From Symsagittifera roscoffensis (taxonomy: Eukaryota > Xenacoelomorpha > Acoela > Convolutidae), in the NCBI RefSeq assembly GCF_963678635.1, contig NC_087062.1, forward strand, positions 96,341,705 through 96,405,704: a stretch of DNA of 64,000 bases, written 5' to 3'. Shown piece after piece: positions 10,501 through 23,560 of the stretch. Below the pieces are notes generated by a model, which was given only the letters and a program-made list of their open reading frames with translations, had not been told where the DNA came from and made no database searches. Position 1 is the stretch's first letter, and the number at the start of each line of letters is the position of its first letter. A program made the position numbers and the translations under genes.

Positions 10501-13192
10501 TAAAGTGCAAGATTTCCACAACGGTTTTTTCTACACATTTTTAACGATCGATTTGATCACAACTGAAGGGTTTTCAATAAAGCACTCGACAACATCTGAT
10601 ATTTATTTCTGGTTCCTGATTGCGTGGAAAAAAAAACTAAAATATACTCGAATACAAATAATCTTGCCACTTGCCTTCTTCGAGGTCAAATAGGAAACAA
10701 AATGGATTCAATTTTCCAGATCAGGTGGACTCTAGTGCCGTCATTAAATTGCACAACCATCGTGAATAGAAAACAAATAAAAATCTTTTAATTAAGTTTT
10801 AGCAGACAGCTAATTGAGTACTTTGATCATCTGCCCGGATATCATTATTAAATTTTTCAAAACAATATACATCATCTTCCTCCACAAGTCATTTAAAGCC
10901 GGAAATTATCACTGAAAAATGTAGAAAACTAGCTCAGAAAAAATATACTTCGACAAAATATTCCACCATCGATAAATTAGGGTCGATAAAAGCGCCATCT
11001 AACTTCCTTGTAACCTTTGAGAGCCATCAGAATAGTCATAAATTCAAAAAAATCAACGACGCATCACATCCTGGTATGGGCAAAGTGCAAACAATCTGAC
11101 TACTTTATTATGTTAGCTAGAACACTTCAGATGATAAGCGAGCTCAGCTTTCAATTATCCCAAAAAGCCTTCCTGAATCTAGATCTACGATACTTAGCTA
11201 CAAGAAGTCATCGTCCTTATTGCCATCTAATTAGAAAGCGCCTCCTTCTAAGACACTGAAATTGACATTTGGTACAATGAACTGGGTTATTTAAGTTGAA
11301 CTGTGTTTTAAACAACCGTAAAACTAACCACCGGTGAAAATTATGTTGATGCGAATAACCAACCTCCTTTCATCTTCCAGGCAAAATGCAAAAACGATCA
11401 GAACGGCTGTTCGTGCCGCACGCAATATTTCATTGATTTGAAAACCAAAAAAACTGATAAGTAAGCTTTAAAAAATCGATAGTTGTTAAATATCGATGTA
11501 TTTTGCCCAGCAGCTGGACAATCTATTCGTATCCAGTCAAATATATTCCAGACAAATCATATCACATAATTTCATGCAATGGATTTAAAAATTTGCAGAC
11601 AAATCTATTGCCGTTTTAATCTTTGGGTATTATCATCTTAAGGATACCACTAACATAGGGGCTACGGCTTAACAGCTTGCTATTACCACCATGTTTTTCA
11701 AATATCTACCTTATATCAAATTGCCCCGTAGCTAATATTATATTCATAAATATTCTTCTATCAATTTTTCATGTAGATTGACGTAGTATCTTTCACCATC
11801 CCTCATTCTATACGTTTTGCAAGCAAGGCATTGAAAGCCGATTTTGTCAATTGATCCAAATTAGATGAAATCAAATTGCAAGCTTGCATTTTGGGCATTA
11901 TAAAGCTCTCTTTTCTTCTTTTCTACAGGAGTTGAATTAGTTCTATCCTTCTCAAAATGCTGCCAGTTTTGGTCCTAATTGAAACTTAAGATGAAAAATT
12001 AAGCGCTCAAACAAAAGCAAAGATTAATAGCACCAACTTTACACCAAATTTAATCATCCAGTGCTTTGTAAAAATATCAGCAATCTATGACTGCTATCAA
12101 AAGCTCAGGTTCGACGACTCTTTTGAAACTGAAGAAGCTGCCCCTCTGATGATCTTAAATTAAATTACATATGATTTCTTTTTAACTTGGTTCCAAAAAA
12201 GTACCATAGTTAAATTCAGAATATTTTGTCATCAGAATGCAGTGTCCGACCGCCGGAATGCTACAAAGTGAAATATTTCATCCATAGCTGGCTTAGAGTT
12301 AAAAGCTAACGAAACAATGGGCAATTTTACACCAGATTCTCCAAGTAAAGCTCAATGTCATACAGGTCAAGCTTTTCTTTAAGCATATCGAGAAAAACTT
12401 TGACTGAACTTTAACTAAATGATAAAATTGACGTTTTGAATCAAAACAGGAGCCCAAACTGGCACGTACAAAGAAAACAACCAAATATTGCAAAAAAAAG
12501 CATGGGAGAGTTTCGTCTCTTCCGTGATAGAAATCCACAGAGCTCAACAGCAGGACAATTTACCCTATTCCAATCTACCCCCTGCCATTTTACCCCCAAG
12601 TCATTTTACCCCATATATCATTTTACCTCATATCATTTTACCCTATGCCAGATTGCCCCCACAATTAAGTTTCGACCTTTACAGCAGTAGGTGTTAGGGT
12701 CATGAATGGATGTGTTAATTCATTTGAGTTCTACCAAGTAGACTCATAAATTGTCTCAGCTAAAGGCTAACTTTCACTAATTCAAAACTGAGGCGACGCA
12801 GAGCTTCGCACCAGTTGCGATACAGCACAAACAAAGCATGACAAAATATCAGAACAAAATTGAGACAAAAACCGCTCAATAAATTTTTTTTTCGAACGCT
12901 AGATCTACCAAATAATCGATAACCTTGACTCAAATTTGTCGAGAAAAGCTAGATCCACCAAAACTTTCATATTCTTGTCTCAATTCGTCATGAATAAAGC
13001 TAACTTTTACACAAATTTGACAAACAAGACAAATGAAAATTCAAACTGAATCGAAACAAAACTTCCAAACAAGGTATCTAGCTAAAAAAAAACCTGCACA
13101 CACCCCCTTGCGCCAAGCCATAAAAATTGTTTTCTAATAAATTGAAAACTTATAATAAATAACAGTTAACATAGCCAACAGACCGTTGGAAA

Positions 13193-13628
13193 AGAGTAAT
13201 GAACGCAAATAAACAGAAAAACACTGACATATTTTTTGAAAGGACTTCAACGTACGAATTTCAAAGGAAAAAAAGATGGCCTCGAAGCTCTTTGAACTTC
13301 AACAACAATTTCTGAATGACACGTTTTTGATAGAAGTTACCCAGTTTGAGAAAACTGAATTAATAGGTAATTTTTTATTCCGCTGGGAAATCCGAAAATT
13401 AAACTCAACTTTCGAAACTTGAAGCCAAATACACTTTTCAAGACCTTTAAATGTTTGATGTTCGATAGTGAAATTGCCTTTCTTTCAACTTAGGAAATAA
13501 AGTGAACTTATCAACAAATCAAACGTCAAGCTGCGAAAAATCAAATTTTAGCATGAACAAATATTCAGACTTTTTCATGAAAAAATCACGAAGCCCTACA
13601 TTAAAAAATTCACTACGTTCATGACTCT
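13193..13628. mobile_element. MITE-like element, copy 4
   Basis: The left terminus AGAGTAATGAACG and right terminus ACGTTCATGACTCT are inverted complements. The copy is full length (~436 bp), with the GAGAAAACTGAATTAATAGGTAA and TGTTCGATAGTG blocks in family order. The conserved AACATAGCCAACAGACCGTTGG sequence precedes it. Confidence 0.72.
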
Positions 13629-14384
13629 AAAATTAATAAACCCTCAAAAACACGCACGCATAAGAAACTTGTTTTGCTCATCCAACGACACAATATGATG
13701 TCACCAAACCGATCAGGTATAAACCGATCAATTTTAACCGGGATTGATAAATTTGAAACGAACAAAAATAAATACTGGGTAGAGCGGAAATCTTGAAGGC
13801 GGGCGGACATTCTCTAAATATGGAATGCGGACATATCTCAGAAAATGATTCAGTTATTTTGTTGGACAAGTTGTTTACAGGACAAGTTGTTTACAAGAAA
13901 AAATTAATTTTCCGAAATGATAACGTCTGTTAGTTGCGAGCATGGCTCAAAACTCCGCGTATGAATTAGTTCAATCCTTCTCAAAATGCTGCCAATTTTG
14001 GTCCTAATTGAAATTGAAGATGAAAAATTAAGCGCTCAAACAACAGCAGATATTCTTAAAGGAAAAAAGTAGTTTACGGAAACAAACTTGCAAATAAAAC
14101 TTAAGAAGCCAAAACTCGCCAATTTTTAAAATATTTTATTAAAAACTTACGCCACTAAATGAGCACTTTTATTTACAAGTTAGGTTGGAAACAAAGTAAA
14201 TTAATACTAATACACTACGGTCGCTAGCTTGCAAGTGTGAAAATAAGAATTCGGCAGAAAAACTTGTAACTCATTTACTCATACCGATGGGGCTTTAGAA
14301 ATGGTATTCAGAAGTTCAGAAGAAAGCTTATCTTTCAAAAAGAGATCGTGTTAGTATGCAAAAAAAACAGGTCCCGGCAGAATT

Positions 14385-14600
14385 CAGACCTACTCCCTTC
14401 TCTTCTGCAGCAGGTGGGTTACATCTACACCAGATGCTCTGGCTAACTGCTTGATTTTGAATTTACGAAGCAAGTTGAAACACGTGTAACTTTCAAGCGT
14501 GAAATCTTGTGAACAAAATAGTTTACGGAAAAAGTATAGTACCCGGTTGCAACACCCTTGCTTATCACTAGGATAATGATCGTTTTCACTCTGATATTAT
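14385..14600 (-). repeat. SINE-like tRNA-derived fragment plus TTGTTTACGG... family
   Basis: On the minus strand 14,385-14,470 reads as a decayed tRNA-like head ending CTGAATTCTGCCGGGACCTG, similar to the B-box ends at 30.0-30.7 and 32.3 kb. It is followed by a short dispersed motif (AGTTTACGGAAAAAGTATAG...CCCGGTTGCAAxACCC) that also occurs at 8,455, 30,790 and 32,395. Confidence 0.4.
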
Positions 14601-15568
14601 TCTTTAATAATTGCTAAAGCAAGATCTGGTGGTCCATTATCTCTGACGAATCTGGTGCAATTTTTTTTTATAATTTTGGAACTTGTTGCAAAAATTGTTC
14701 TCTCTAGGTATAAGATGTAATTATTTCAAGTATTTGGGGTGAACCTCTACAGTGGACTCAAAATTTGGCAGGTACATAGAGGCAATGAAAAAGAACATCC
14801 CGGTTTTCTAAAATATTTTACTCTCAGAACGGCGCAATGAATTCGTACATTTAAAGAGGTCGTCAACCAGTAATTTAAGACGCGGTATTGGTTTATGGAA
14901 CAGCTGGGAAGTGTTAAGTGATTTCAGCAGAAAAATGATTATTGAGGGTGATTTTCCGTGAACAGAAAACGTAACCATTACGCAGTTTTAGAGTTAAATG
15001 CAAACAATCAAAAGTACTCAGAAAAGGAAAAAATTGTGACCCAAGATAGAAGTGATTCTGTTTAACAAGTTGATAACCCAAAAAAGTCTATATTCCGATT
15101 TGATAACGCCTGCTATTCGCAAGCATTATTTAAATAAGACAACTCTTGCCATGAATCTCACAGCTTTCAAATTATTGTTTTAGCTCTGAAAAGTTAATTC
15201 TATAAACATTAATTTCCGCAATTGATGTAATTTTTACGAAATTCGGTTTCCTGATCTGGTAATTTACTGACACATCGGTTTAACAACGCACCTCCAAATT
15301 ACAAATGACACGATGCGAGTCATGAGTAAATGAACTCTCAGATTAATTCTCAGGTAATTTCGTAATTTTCAAATTTTTTTAGCTATTATAATGTCTCATT
15401 CAACGTATTCAATCACCCTGGAACTAGAGAAAAAATACAATTAAATTAAAAAATGAAAAAACATTTTTTAAAACTTTTTTTATTCTTTTAACCTTGATTG
15501 ATATCGGATAAAATTTTTCAAAAAAAACCCCAAAAAATAGTTTATCATGAAATGAGTTTTGAACTTAC

Positions 15569-16916
15569 CAATCAAGAAATCCGCAATGGCCAAATTGAGA
15601 ATGTAAAAGTTAGACACTGTTCTCAGTTTGCTCTCGTAGATGAAAGACACGATGACCAGCATATTTCCCAGTGTCGTCATCAGGCTCATGATTACCATCA
15701 GGAATCCGACGACCAACCAGAACCAGAACATCGGACTCATCGGATCCGGAGATCCTGCCGTGGACTCCAGGTCACTAACGTTGGACATGACCATCGAGGA
15801 GTTATTTAAGTTCCTCATTTCTTCGATCTCAAATGAGGTCAGGGCAGAAAGGTATTTCGATGACGAATTATAAGCAAAATTGAGAGTAATTTGATCAATG
15901 GAGTCGATAATTGTTGAGCAGAGTAATTCAGCACCTTTCGAGGTCACCTGATGTGTTGATAAATTCGGGCATATATAATCAGATATTTTAAAGCAAACAT
16001 CTACTCCAGCAGTTTCATATGGCACGAAATCTTGTTTAAAAACAGACCAATGATCTTCAATAGACGAACTTAAAAAGCCTGGACTGTTCTCGCCGGATAA
16101 TTCCGAAACGCCACCAAGATTTATTAACGCTTCCTCTGAATATTCCGAAATTTTCCGGTCTGCTGCAGATGAAAACGGGAAATCGCTACTTGAGAGAGAG
16201 GATAATGAGAATTCTTGTAGCTTTGACAGGATATTGGCATTAACAAAAACACGTTGGTTGCTACTGTAGTCAGTGAAACTTGACCCCGCAGTTTTCTCCG
16301 AGTTCAGACCCAATTTTCCACAATAAGCGGGGGAAGCTGGGATTAAATTACTATGACTGCTCGAGTTCTGGGTAATTGGCGATATAAGAGTACTGTTACC
16401 GAAAAAAATGGAATAAATCAGAGATGGAAAACTCTGTAAACTGTCCTGTGAAATAAATGCCGTGTCAGATATATTCAACCAATCAGAATTGAGATTTCCC
16501 GCAGACGCCAAATTACGTTCCTTTGCCTGGCCGCAAGCGCTGGGATTTTTCGCTTCACAGGTGGCGAATAAAGCAGCACAGGGCATCTCAAATTCGGACC
16601 GGGATTTTAAAAAGGTCATTCGATCTGAATTAAAAAGCCTTTGATAAATCGCTGACCAGAACCAATTAAGCCCCGCTGCGCAGTCTTGTTTCTCGACGCA
16701 GGCGGAAGTTCTAGAGTGATTGGCATTCGCAATGTTTGAAATGGCATGTAGCAACAATTCGAGCCCGTTTTCCGATAAAACGGATGACGGTGCTTCGAAG
16801 TATTGAGTGAAATGGGAAGGCATCGACTTAAATAACGTGATCTGCGTCAGAATCAAAGAGAATTGCAGCCAATGCCCACCTAAAGGTTGTAAACTCAAAT
16901 ACTGCATACAGGGCAT
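15569..16916 (-). CDS. Aminergic (histamine H3/H4-like) GPCR, exon 1: long ectodomain, TM1 and start of TM2
   Basis: This first coding exon (449 codons plus one base) belongs to a plasma-membrane, G-protein-coupled amine-type receptor. The ATG at 16,916 is the first after an in-frame TGA. Residues ~4-30 are moderately hydrophobic and could be a signal peptide. TM1 is about 396-424 with the conserved Asn of LGNML (~418). TM2 begins after RTVSNFYILNLAIADFLIG, with Asp2.50 at ~446. The exon ends at a consensus donor (G then GTAAGT) and joins exon 2 at 2,615 without loss of sequence. The ~390 residues before TM1 are odd: close class A amine receptors have only a few tens of residues there. The extension is Ser-rich, has several N-glycosylation sequons and about eleven Cys, several clustered (CVEKQDC; PCAALFATC). 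A receptor fused to an adhesive or sensory ectodomain is possible; I recognise no named domain in it. Confidence 0.85.
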
Positions 16917-18169
16917 TCAAAAGACAAACTTCATAAATCATAATGCCGGTATGGAATTTCAGTCATCATGTCGGTGGAATATTGTTTCAAAAATTGTCCA
17001 AGCATTTCAATTTCCGATTTAATGCTTTTTTAAAATTATTGGAGCTCTAAGCTGCCCTTAAAAGCAAATATCAACAATTTTTGGCAAAAAAAGTAATCAC
17101 CTTACTGGGTTGGTTTGAAATGAAGTTTGTCTGCTAAAAGCTGCACAGCAGAGTTAATCAAGTATTAAAGGTCAACTAAATTTATGGAAAAATGAGTGTA
17201 CGTAGAAGGAAATGCACTACGTATATAAGGTACCTTTCACAAGAAAAGATTTAAATTAAAGCTTGAGAGCAAATTAAATTAGTATTTCTTCACTTGTTCC
17301 AAAAATCATAATGAGAGATAACATAGCTTGTATGCAATCATAGAGGGTTCGAGTGAACTAGTTCATTTGTATCAGGGTGAAATAAACATCTTCGCAGCTT
17401 GACCGAATCTATCCCAATCTTTGCTAAAGAACCAATTGGCATGAGAATGAATGGCCGAGGTAAACAAATTAAATTGAGCTGAAACAAATCCAAATTTGTC
17501 GAAAAGGTTCCCAGAAACAATTTGCTTTGTTGAAATACCTCGAAATTCTTTTGTAGAAATAAATAATTTTTTTTCTCTAAATTATCCAGCGCTTGTAGCC
17601 CTGATTTTTTTTGATGCACGAGCTACACCCAATATAAATGTACGCAACAATTGACTAAGCAATTGTTCCTAATATCGACCATCATTTCAAAACTCAGAAA
17701 GTATATTTCAAGTATGCGGATTAAAACTGTGCTTAGCGAAGCATAAAACAAATATAAGACGAAAAAAATGAAAAATGTTTAAAAAACTATGTAAGAAAAT
17801 TTTTTCGTGTGTCTCGATTAAAAAGAACTAGGGACACAGCTAACGCTGTAAGCACGTGTTTGATACTGTATGAATTTGTTACACTGATGCTAGACCAAAA
17901 ATGGAAACTTTACCCAAAACCTTTGTTAAACCTCTACTAAAATCAGCGAGAAGAGTGACAATTTCTGAGAAAATGGAATTTTCCCAAGAACGCTTTCATC
18001 TCACACTTGATTTAGAAAAAAAAAGTTTTTCAGATCCTATATATTACTACGCACTTACATATATAAAAAAAATCAACAATTTGGCAACTAAGTCGACAGT
18101 GCCACAATCGACACCCATGAAGCTAAAAAACTATCATTGCGAAGTGTTCAAATCACATTTCTATTAAAA
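16917..18169. other. 5' flank of GPCR gene, no feature recognised
   Basis: This AT-rich sequence lies upstream of the first coding exon on the minus strand. I see no coding segment, CpG-rich patch or repeat family member, and no TATA element placed convincingly relative to the ATG. Upstream non-coding exons could lie here or further right. Confidence 0.4.
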
Positions 18170-18189
18170 ACATAGCTGATCGAAGATTG

Positions 18190-18645
18190 GAAAAGAGTAA
18201 TGAAAGCAAGTAAACAAAAAACTGACTTTCTTGAAAAAAAATCTCAACTTTCGAATTTCAAAGAAAAAAAATAGATGCTCTTTAATTTAAGCTCTTTGAA
18301 TTTCTAGAACAATTGATAATTGGCACTTTTTTGATAACATGAACCCAACTAGAGAAAACTGGATCAATAGGTAAAGTTTTTATTCCGCTGGAAATCTAAA
18401 AAGTAAATTCCACTTTCGAAACTAGAATTCGCTCACGTTTTTTTCTTGCGCCATTTCCACGTTCGTTTTTACGTCACTTTCAGCAGATGAATTTCAATTG
18501 AACTCAAAAAGTGTATATAACTAAGTGCATTCATAAATGCATCAAGGTCTATGAATGCACATCTGTAGTTATTAGAGAATTTTAAGACTTTCTGAAAAAA
18601 AATCAGCATGACTTATATAAGAGTCTTCACTTCGTTCATTATATT
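18190..18645. mobile_element. MITE-like element, copy 5
   Basis: AAAAGAGTAATGAAAGCAAG at the left and TTCGTTCATTATATT at the right are decayed versions of the family termini. The interior GAGAAAACTGGATCAATAGGTAAA and CTCACGTTTTTT blocks are well preserved. The left flank (ACATAGCTGATCGAAGATTGG) matches the copy at 27.6 kb, so these two form a subfamily. Confidence 0.65.
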
Positions 18646-20269
18646 AAACAAAAATGTTTAAAGAGTCTTAGATATAGCCATTATCACTTTTTACTATTAT
18701 TAGTAGCCAGTAATTACATATGAAGTTTCAAGAAATTCTCTAGTTTGATAACAATAATAATCGCAAGCGTAAAACTGAAAAAGTTAGCCCAATTTTCATA
18801 TCAAATAAAATAAATTTACACACAAATAACAAGAAGTTTAGAAAAAATAGTTGGAGCAAGCCAGTGTAATTAATGAAGACTGCCCACCATTTAACAATTT
18901 CGAAGGAATAACAATGAGCCCGAATACAAAAAGAATATCATCAAAACTTGAAAAAGCATTATTAAGAAAAAAATTGCATTCAAATTGAAAAAATTTTAAC
19001 AAAGAGAAACACTGAAAATGGTTTATGTTTAGTCTTATAACGAAATGAAATGACGCAAAAAAGAGATTGTGGAAAACAGCAAAAAACAACCTCAAATTTC
19101 AAAGAGATTAACGCTTGAAATTTACAGTAAAAAAAGTATCAAAAATTGGACACATTAATTGCCAATTTGATAGAACTTCAAGACTTCCAAACAACAGTTT
19201 ATCAATTCAACCAGTTCCAACCATTAAAAGATAGAAAGCAAGAAAAACTAATTAAAAAAATTGTTGTTGACGATAAAAAGGAAAATAAAAAAAAATCATG
19301 CACAAAAATGTGAACGCAATTACCTGCACCAAAAACTATGTAACAATCACAACACGTCACTTAAAAACCCCCAAAAATGGTTAAGACCGATTCAATTTTT
19401 TTAATTTTCTGAAAAGACGGTCTTTGATTTAACAAAAACACTTCAAAAAGTAGGACCAATCTTGAACATTACCAGTAATTCCCAAAAACACTTACAAGTA
19501 ATGGAGGCCGACTGAATTAGAAACGACACCGAAAAAGCTGAGAACTTTGAAAAAAAGACCATTATTGAAACTTAATGAATATAAATTGAATATAAATTGA
19601 ATTTAACACACCGAGGCGAAGCGATAAAATGCAAACGAAAAAAGAATCAAAAATGTTGAAACAAAACTAGGTCTACCAAAAATAGAGAGATGATAGAAGT
19701 TCATTCTGGGCAAACATGCCATAGAAATGAACGCTAAACTAGCAACGGAACAAATATTACGAAGAAACAATGCCGACAATCTTCAATGCCGACAATCCAC
19801 AAGTTGAGCCAAAATTTTTCAAAATAAGTCCCTCTTGAAACTAAACACTTGCACCTCCAATGAAAGTTGCTTACAGCACAAGAAAAATCCGCGATGTGGC
19901 ATCTGAGCAAACAATTTTAGAGCAGGCACCAGTTGAGCCGGCAAAAAAAATTTACACAGGCGAAGCGGAGGTCCGCAAGACTTGCGATACAACACAATCA
20001 TTATAAAATCATGCCGAAAACAATGAAAAATGGTTAAAAAAACTAGCTGGATCAAAGTTTTCGTATGTCTCGATGAAGGACACCTAGCGCCTAGCTAAAG
20101 CTGGTGGTACTTGTTTGATTTTTAGAATTTGTTATACTATGCGGGACGAAATGCGTAATTTCAAAAATTGAACAAAACCTTAGTTTTTTTAAACTAAATG
20201 AGTAGTTGGGTTTTGGGACTTTCACAACAATTTTATCTTTCTCTTACAAAAAACTCAGGAGTCTGCAAG
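18646..20269. other. Intergenic, mostly unassigned
   Basis: No gene is recognised. Two short matches to the GAGGCGAAGC...ACTTGCGATACAA family lie near 19,610 and 19,950. This motif, centred on a GCGAAGCTGAGCTTCGC-like palindrome, recurs at 7,390, 12,790, 25,808 and 29,720. The rest is AT-rich. Confidence 0.4.
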
Positions 20270-21130
20270 AAAAATTTGCGCAACCGCTTCTTTCGACTAA
20301 AACTTTCATCTCAGATTTGCTAGGGCAGTTTTAAGACAACTCGAAAAAAAAACAGTCAAAGTTCAAAAACTTGACTTTCTGAAAACCATGAACTTTCTGA
20401 AAGTCATCGTCAGTAAAATAATGAAGATTCCCAAAATCAGTTTCTCCATTGAACAATTAATATGAGAATGGTTACGGTAATTTTTGAGTTGAGTAAAAAA
20501 ACTACCAAAAACGGTCAAAGTTTCATAACTTTTCCTAGGTTGAATGGCGTAGTAAATGCAAATGGGCCTAGTAAATTATAAAGGTAATCGTCCCACAACC
20601 TGTTGTGTCGATTAAACTTCTGACATCAGATTTGGCAGGATAGTTCAGGAGATTCAACCAATCTGTAATTTTAACTGAACCTAAAACCCACGTTTGGCAG
20701 GGTAGTTCTCGAGAAAAATCAGAAAGCTTCAAAACTGGTCGAAAAACGAGAGCCAAAATTTTAAGAAATTTAAAAGATTCAAACAAAACGGTCAAAAATC
20801 TAAAATTTTACTTTTACGAGGGCCGCAATTTTATGATTCAAACAAAATGGGCGTAGCCGCTTATGGAGGGGAGCTTTTCCAATCCGCTCTTTTCATTGAA
20901 ATCAAATCAGATTTGGTAGGTTAGTTTTCAGAAAACGAAAAAAAATCAAAAATATCGGTCAAATAATCCCCCAGACTTTTTCGAAGGCTGCAGACAAAGG
21001 GTGAAGCAAAAGAGACGAGAAGAGTATGCACACACACAAATATGTAAGTGGTCTTTCTATGGATACCCTTTTTTGAAAATCGGTAGAAGAATTTTGAAGA
21101 TTTTGATAAAATTTTCGGAAGCGTCTCAAA
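20270..21130. repeat. ~170-bp tandem repeat, second composite array
   Basis: Four decayed units begin near 20,277, 20,410, 20,570 and 20,848, with GCGTAGCCGCTTATGGAGGGGAGC in the best preserved unit. The array ends in the same terminal segment (GATACCCTTTTTTGAAAATCGGTAGA) seen at ~1,890-1,910. Short reading frames here (20,921-21,270) resemble one at 1,794-1,991 only because the repeat is shared. Confidence 0.65.
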
Positions 21131-23029
21131 AAAAAATAAAAAACCCCATACACTTTTTTTATCAAACAGGATTCGAAGCGAGCATGCCAAGCAAGACGAT
21201 AAAAATTCAAATTAGCAACTGAACAAAACTTACAAAGAGGAAACAAGGCCGACAATCTTTGAGCAGACACCTGTTGAGCCGAAAAAAAAACTGATCATGT
21301 AAAAAAAACTTCTGAAGACTCAAGTCGTCCCTGAAACTATCCTATAGCAACTAGTACCCACCCAGTAGTTTAATTTGAGCTTTTATGAAATTGAGCATCT
21401 CAGCTGCATAGCAGCATCATAAACGATTCAACTGATTTTGTTAAACTAGTTGTTAAACCGGAAGTCTACATTCCGATTTGATAACGCTTGCTAATCGCAA
21501 GCGTAGAGAAATCGAAAAAAAAAAAGAAACTTGAGCGTGAAAATATGAAAAGTTTTCCGAAAATTTAAAAGATCAACACGCCCTATATAAGTGATAAATC
21601 ATTTCGTTCATTATCACTTAAAATTTGTGTCGGTAAAAAACAACCAATATAGAACAAGAATATGCTGTCAAGACAACCAGTAATCATCAGTAATAGCTGT
21701 CAGTAGTTAAATTTAAACTTTCTAGAAAATGAGCATGCAAGTCAGCATAAATGGTTGTGATTCTGTAAAACACGTTCCTTACTTGAGAATAGATACTCCA
21801 ATTTAATAACGTTCACTAATTATTAAACAGAGGGGAAGAGGAGGGTCGCACCACATGCAATACGAAATGAATGACTATCGTACAAAAATATATTTTCAAA
21901 CATATTTCATCCACTTTGCAAAGATGAACTGAACTCTAAACTTCAAGACAGAAAGCTAATCATGGCCATCAACTCAACTGCAAAAAAATTTCTGACGATT
22001 TAATTATGAGAAAAAAATCATTCGGGAAAAGAAGTTGAATGAGAACTGTTTTGTTTTCGAAGCTTTATGATCAAAGGAAATCAGCCTTTTAGATAATCTG
22101 AAGTCTAGTACCGCTTTGGATTAACCTTGCTAATCGTAACAGTAAAAATGGGTTTCAGAATTATTCGAAAGTAATCAGGGCGCTTCCAAATAAATCACCC
22201 TTTCCACCTTCCAGTTGGTAACAATAAAGCATAGCCCCTCCATACTGTGATTTAAATATTTAGGAGGGGGCTACATTTTGCTGGGGGGCTTGAATGGGAT
22301 AGACGCAAATTTCGTTGTCGGCACTGATGTAACTCGCCGTTAGCAACGAGATATAATTTAAGCAATGTGAGATAAATACTGGTTAGATCAACACTGGCTA
22401 ATTATTTTCTTCGAGACGAGTGAAAGCATAATTATTTTCTTCTTCAAAACGAAAAAAAAACTTTAAAGTAGACCAACCGACTCAAAAGCGATTTTTCATT
22501 TGATTGACTATGTTACCACGAAAATGCCACAAAGAATGGACCTCATTACTGTCTTGCAGAGTTAATTATATAATTCAATCGGATAAAGGTAATGGAACGT
22601 GAACATGCAAGAAAAACAAAGGAGGGTTTGACATGACGCTGGAATTGGTAGGCAAATTAAGGAAAGTAAACCAGAAGCTCTAGGACCTTATCAGCAATAA
22701 ACCAAATACGAACAAAAAGAAAAAGATAAAACAATCAGGGCTCAAAAAGCATTATTTGATGTAACATTCAGAGAAGCTACCAAAATACTACAAATCTGAA
22801 TTCAAATAGAACTTCCTTGCTAGTAAGAAGCACTAGCTTCACAAATTAAGAGGCAGATAAATAGCCATAATGAGAACTATTCGAAAAAATTTTCATACTA
22901 TTTCCGCTAAAATTTGATTTATTCAGCAAGATTTATCAAAAATTTTTGAAAAATAAGCAAGAGCAAGAAAATCATACTAAAAAATTACAATAAATTCATA
23001 TATATCTTTTATACTTCAGTTGTTTGAAA
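21131..23029. other. Intergenic, no gene recognised
   Basis: The region is AT-rich with a partial right end of the AGAGTAATGAACG MITE family near 21,590-21,625 (CATTTCGTTCATTATCAC) and a G-rich patch at 22,260-22,300 that resembles a DNA-transposon terminus without a partner. I see nothing else assignable. Confidence 0.4.
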
Positions 23030-23560
23030 ATTTTGAAAAAATCATTAAAAAAGTCACATTTCGGAAAGAAAAAACATTTTAGAGCACCCTCACAGCATTT
23101 TAGAGCACCCTTTTAATCCTTAGAGCACCCTCACAGCATCCAACTAAAGGGTTGAAAATGACCAATTTTTGAAATCTAAGTATTCTGATAATTAAGAATT
23201 AATCATACAAAGTCATATCACAAAAAATTACAAGGCTAGCAGTCACATTTCGAGACAAGAATTGTAACCCTGAGAGTAGCCTGACAGCACCCACTTACCC
23301 GTTAGGAATTTAAAAGTTTTGTAAACCTAAATTTTCTGAAAAACTTCTGAAAAAGCATAAAAAGGTCACATTTCAGAATGCAAAAGCATTTGAGCAGTTG
23401 CTTTTGGACGTACAATTTGCAACCCATAAGTAGGAAATTCCAAATTTTCTAAATTAAAATTTAGTTTTTTGATAATTTTTTTATGAAATTACAAAAATAG
23501 TCGTATCTCGTTTGCTAAAAAGATTAGAGCATTCACAACTGGAGGCCCAATTCGCAACCT
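23030..23560. repeat. ~150-170 bp tandem repeat (CCTGACAGCA...AGGGTTG unit)
   Basis: Units share AAAAGTCACATTTCGGAA, AGCATTTxAGCAG, CAACCCTGAGAG, CACCCTxACAGCAxCCAACTAxAGGGTTG and an A/T-rich linker with TTTGAAAxxTTxAAATTT. Three units are visible here, and the same unit builds the array at 26,730-27,450. The first unit has an extra triplication of TTAGAGCACCCT. Confidence 0.65.

Larger units (their letters stand above)
2616..15568 (-). other. 12.95-kb GPCR intron, GT-AG, phase 1
   Basis: The intron is bounded by GTAAGTTC just after exon 1 (donor at 15,568) and TTCTTAG just before exon 2 (acceptor at 2,616). It contains no ORF with recognisable protein similarity. It is filled by MITEs (4.1, 9.1 and 13.2 kb), hAT-like remnants (3.2 and 10.3 kb), a tRNA-like sequence (3.7 kb), a hairpin (5.7 kb) and an irregular tandem array (7.6-8.25 kb). 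Stretches at 6.0-7.6, 10.7-12.4 and 14.6-15.5 kb show only AT-rich DNA to my eye. Confidence 0.8.
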
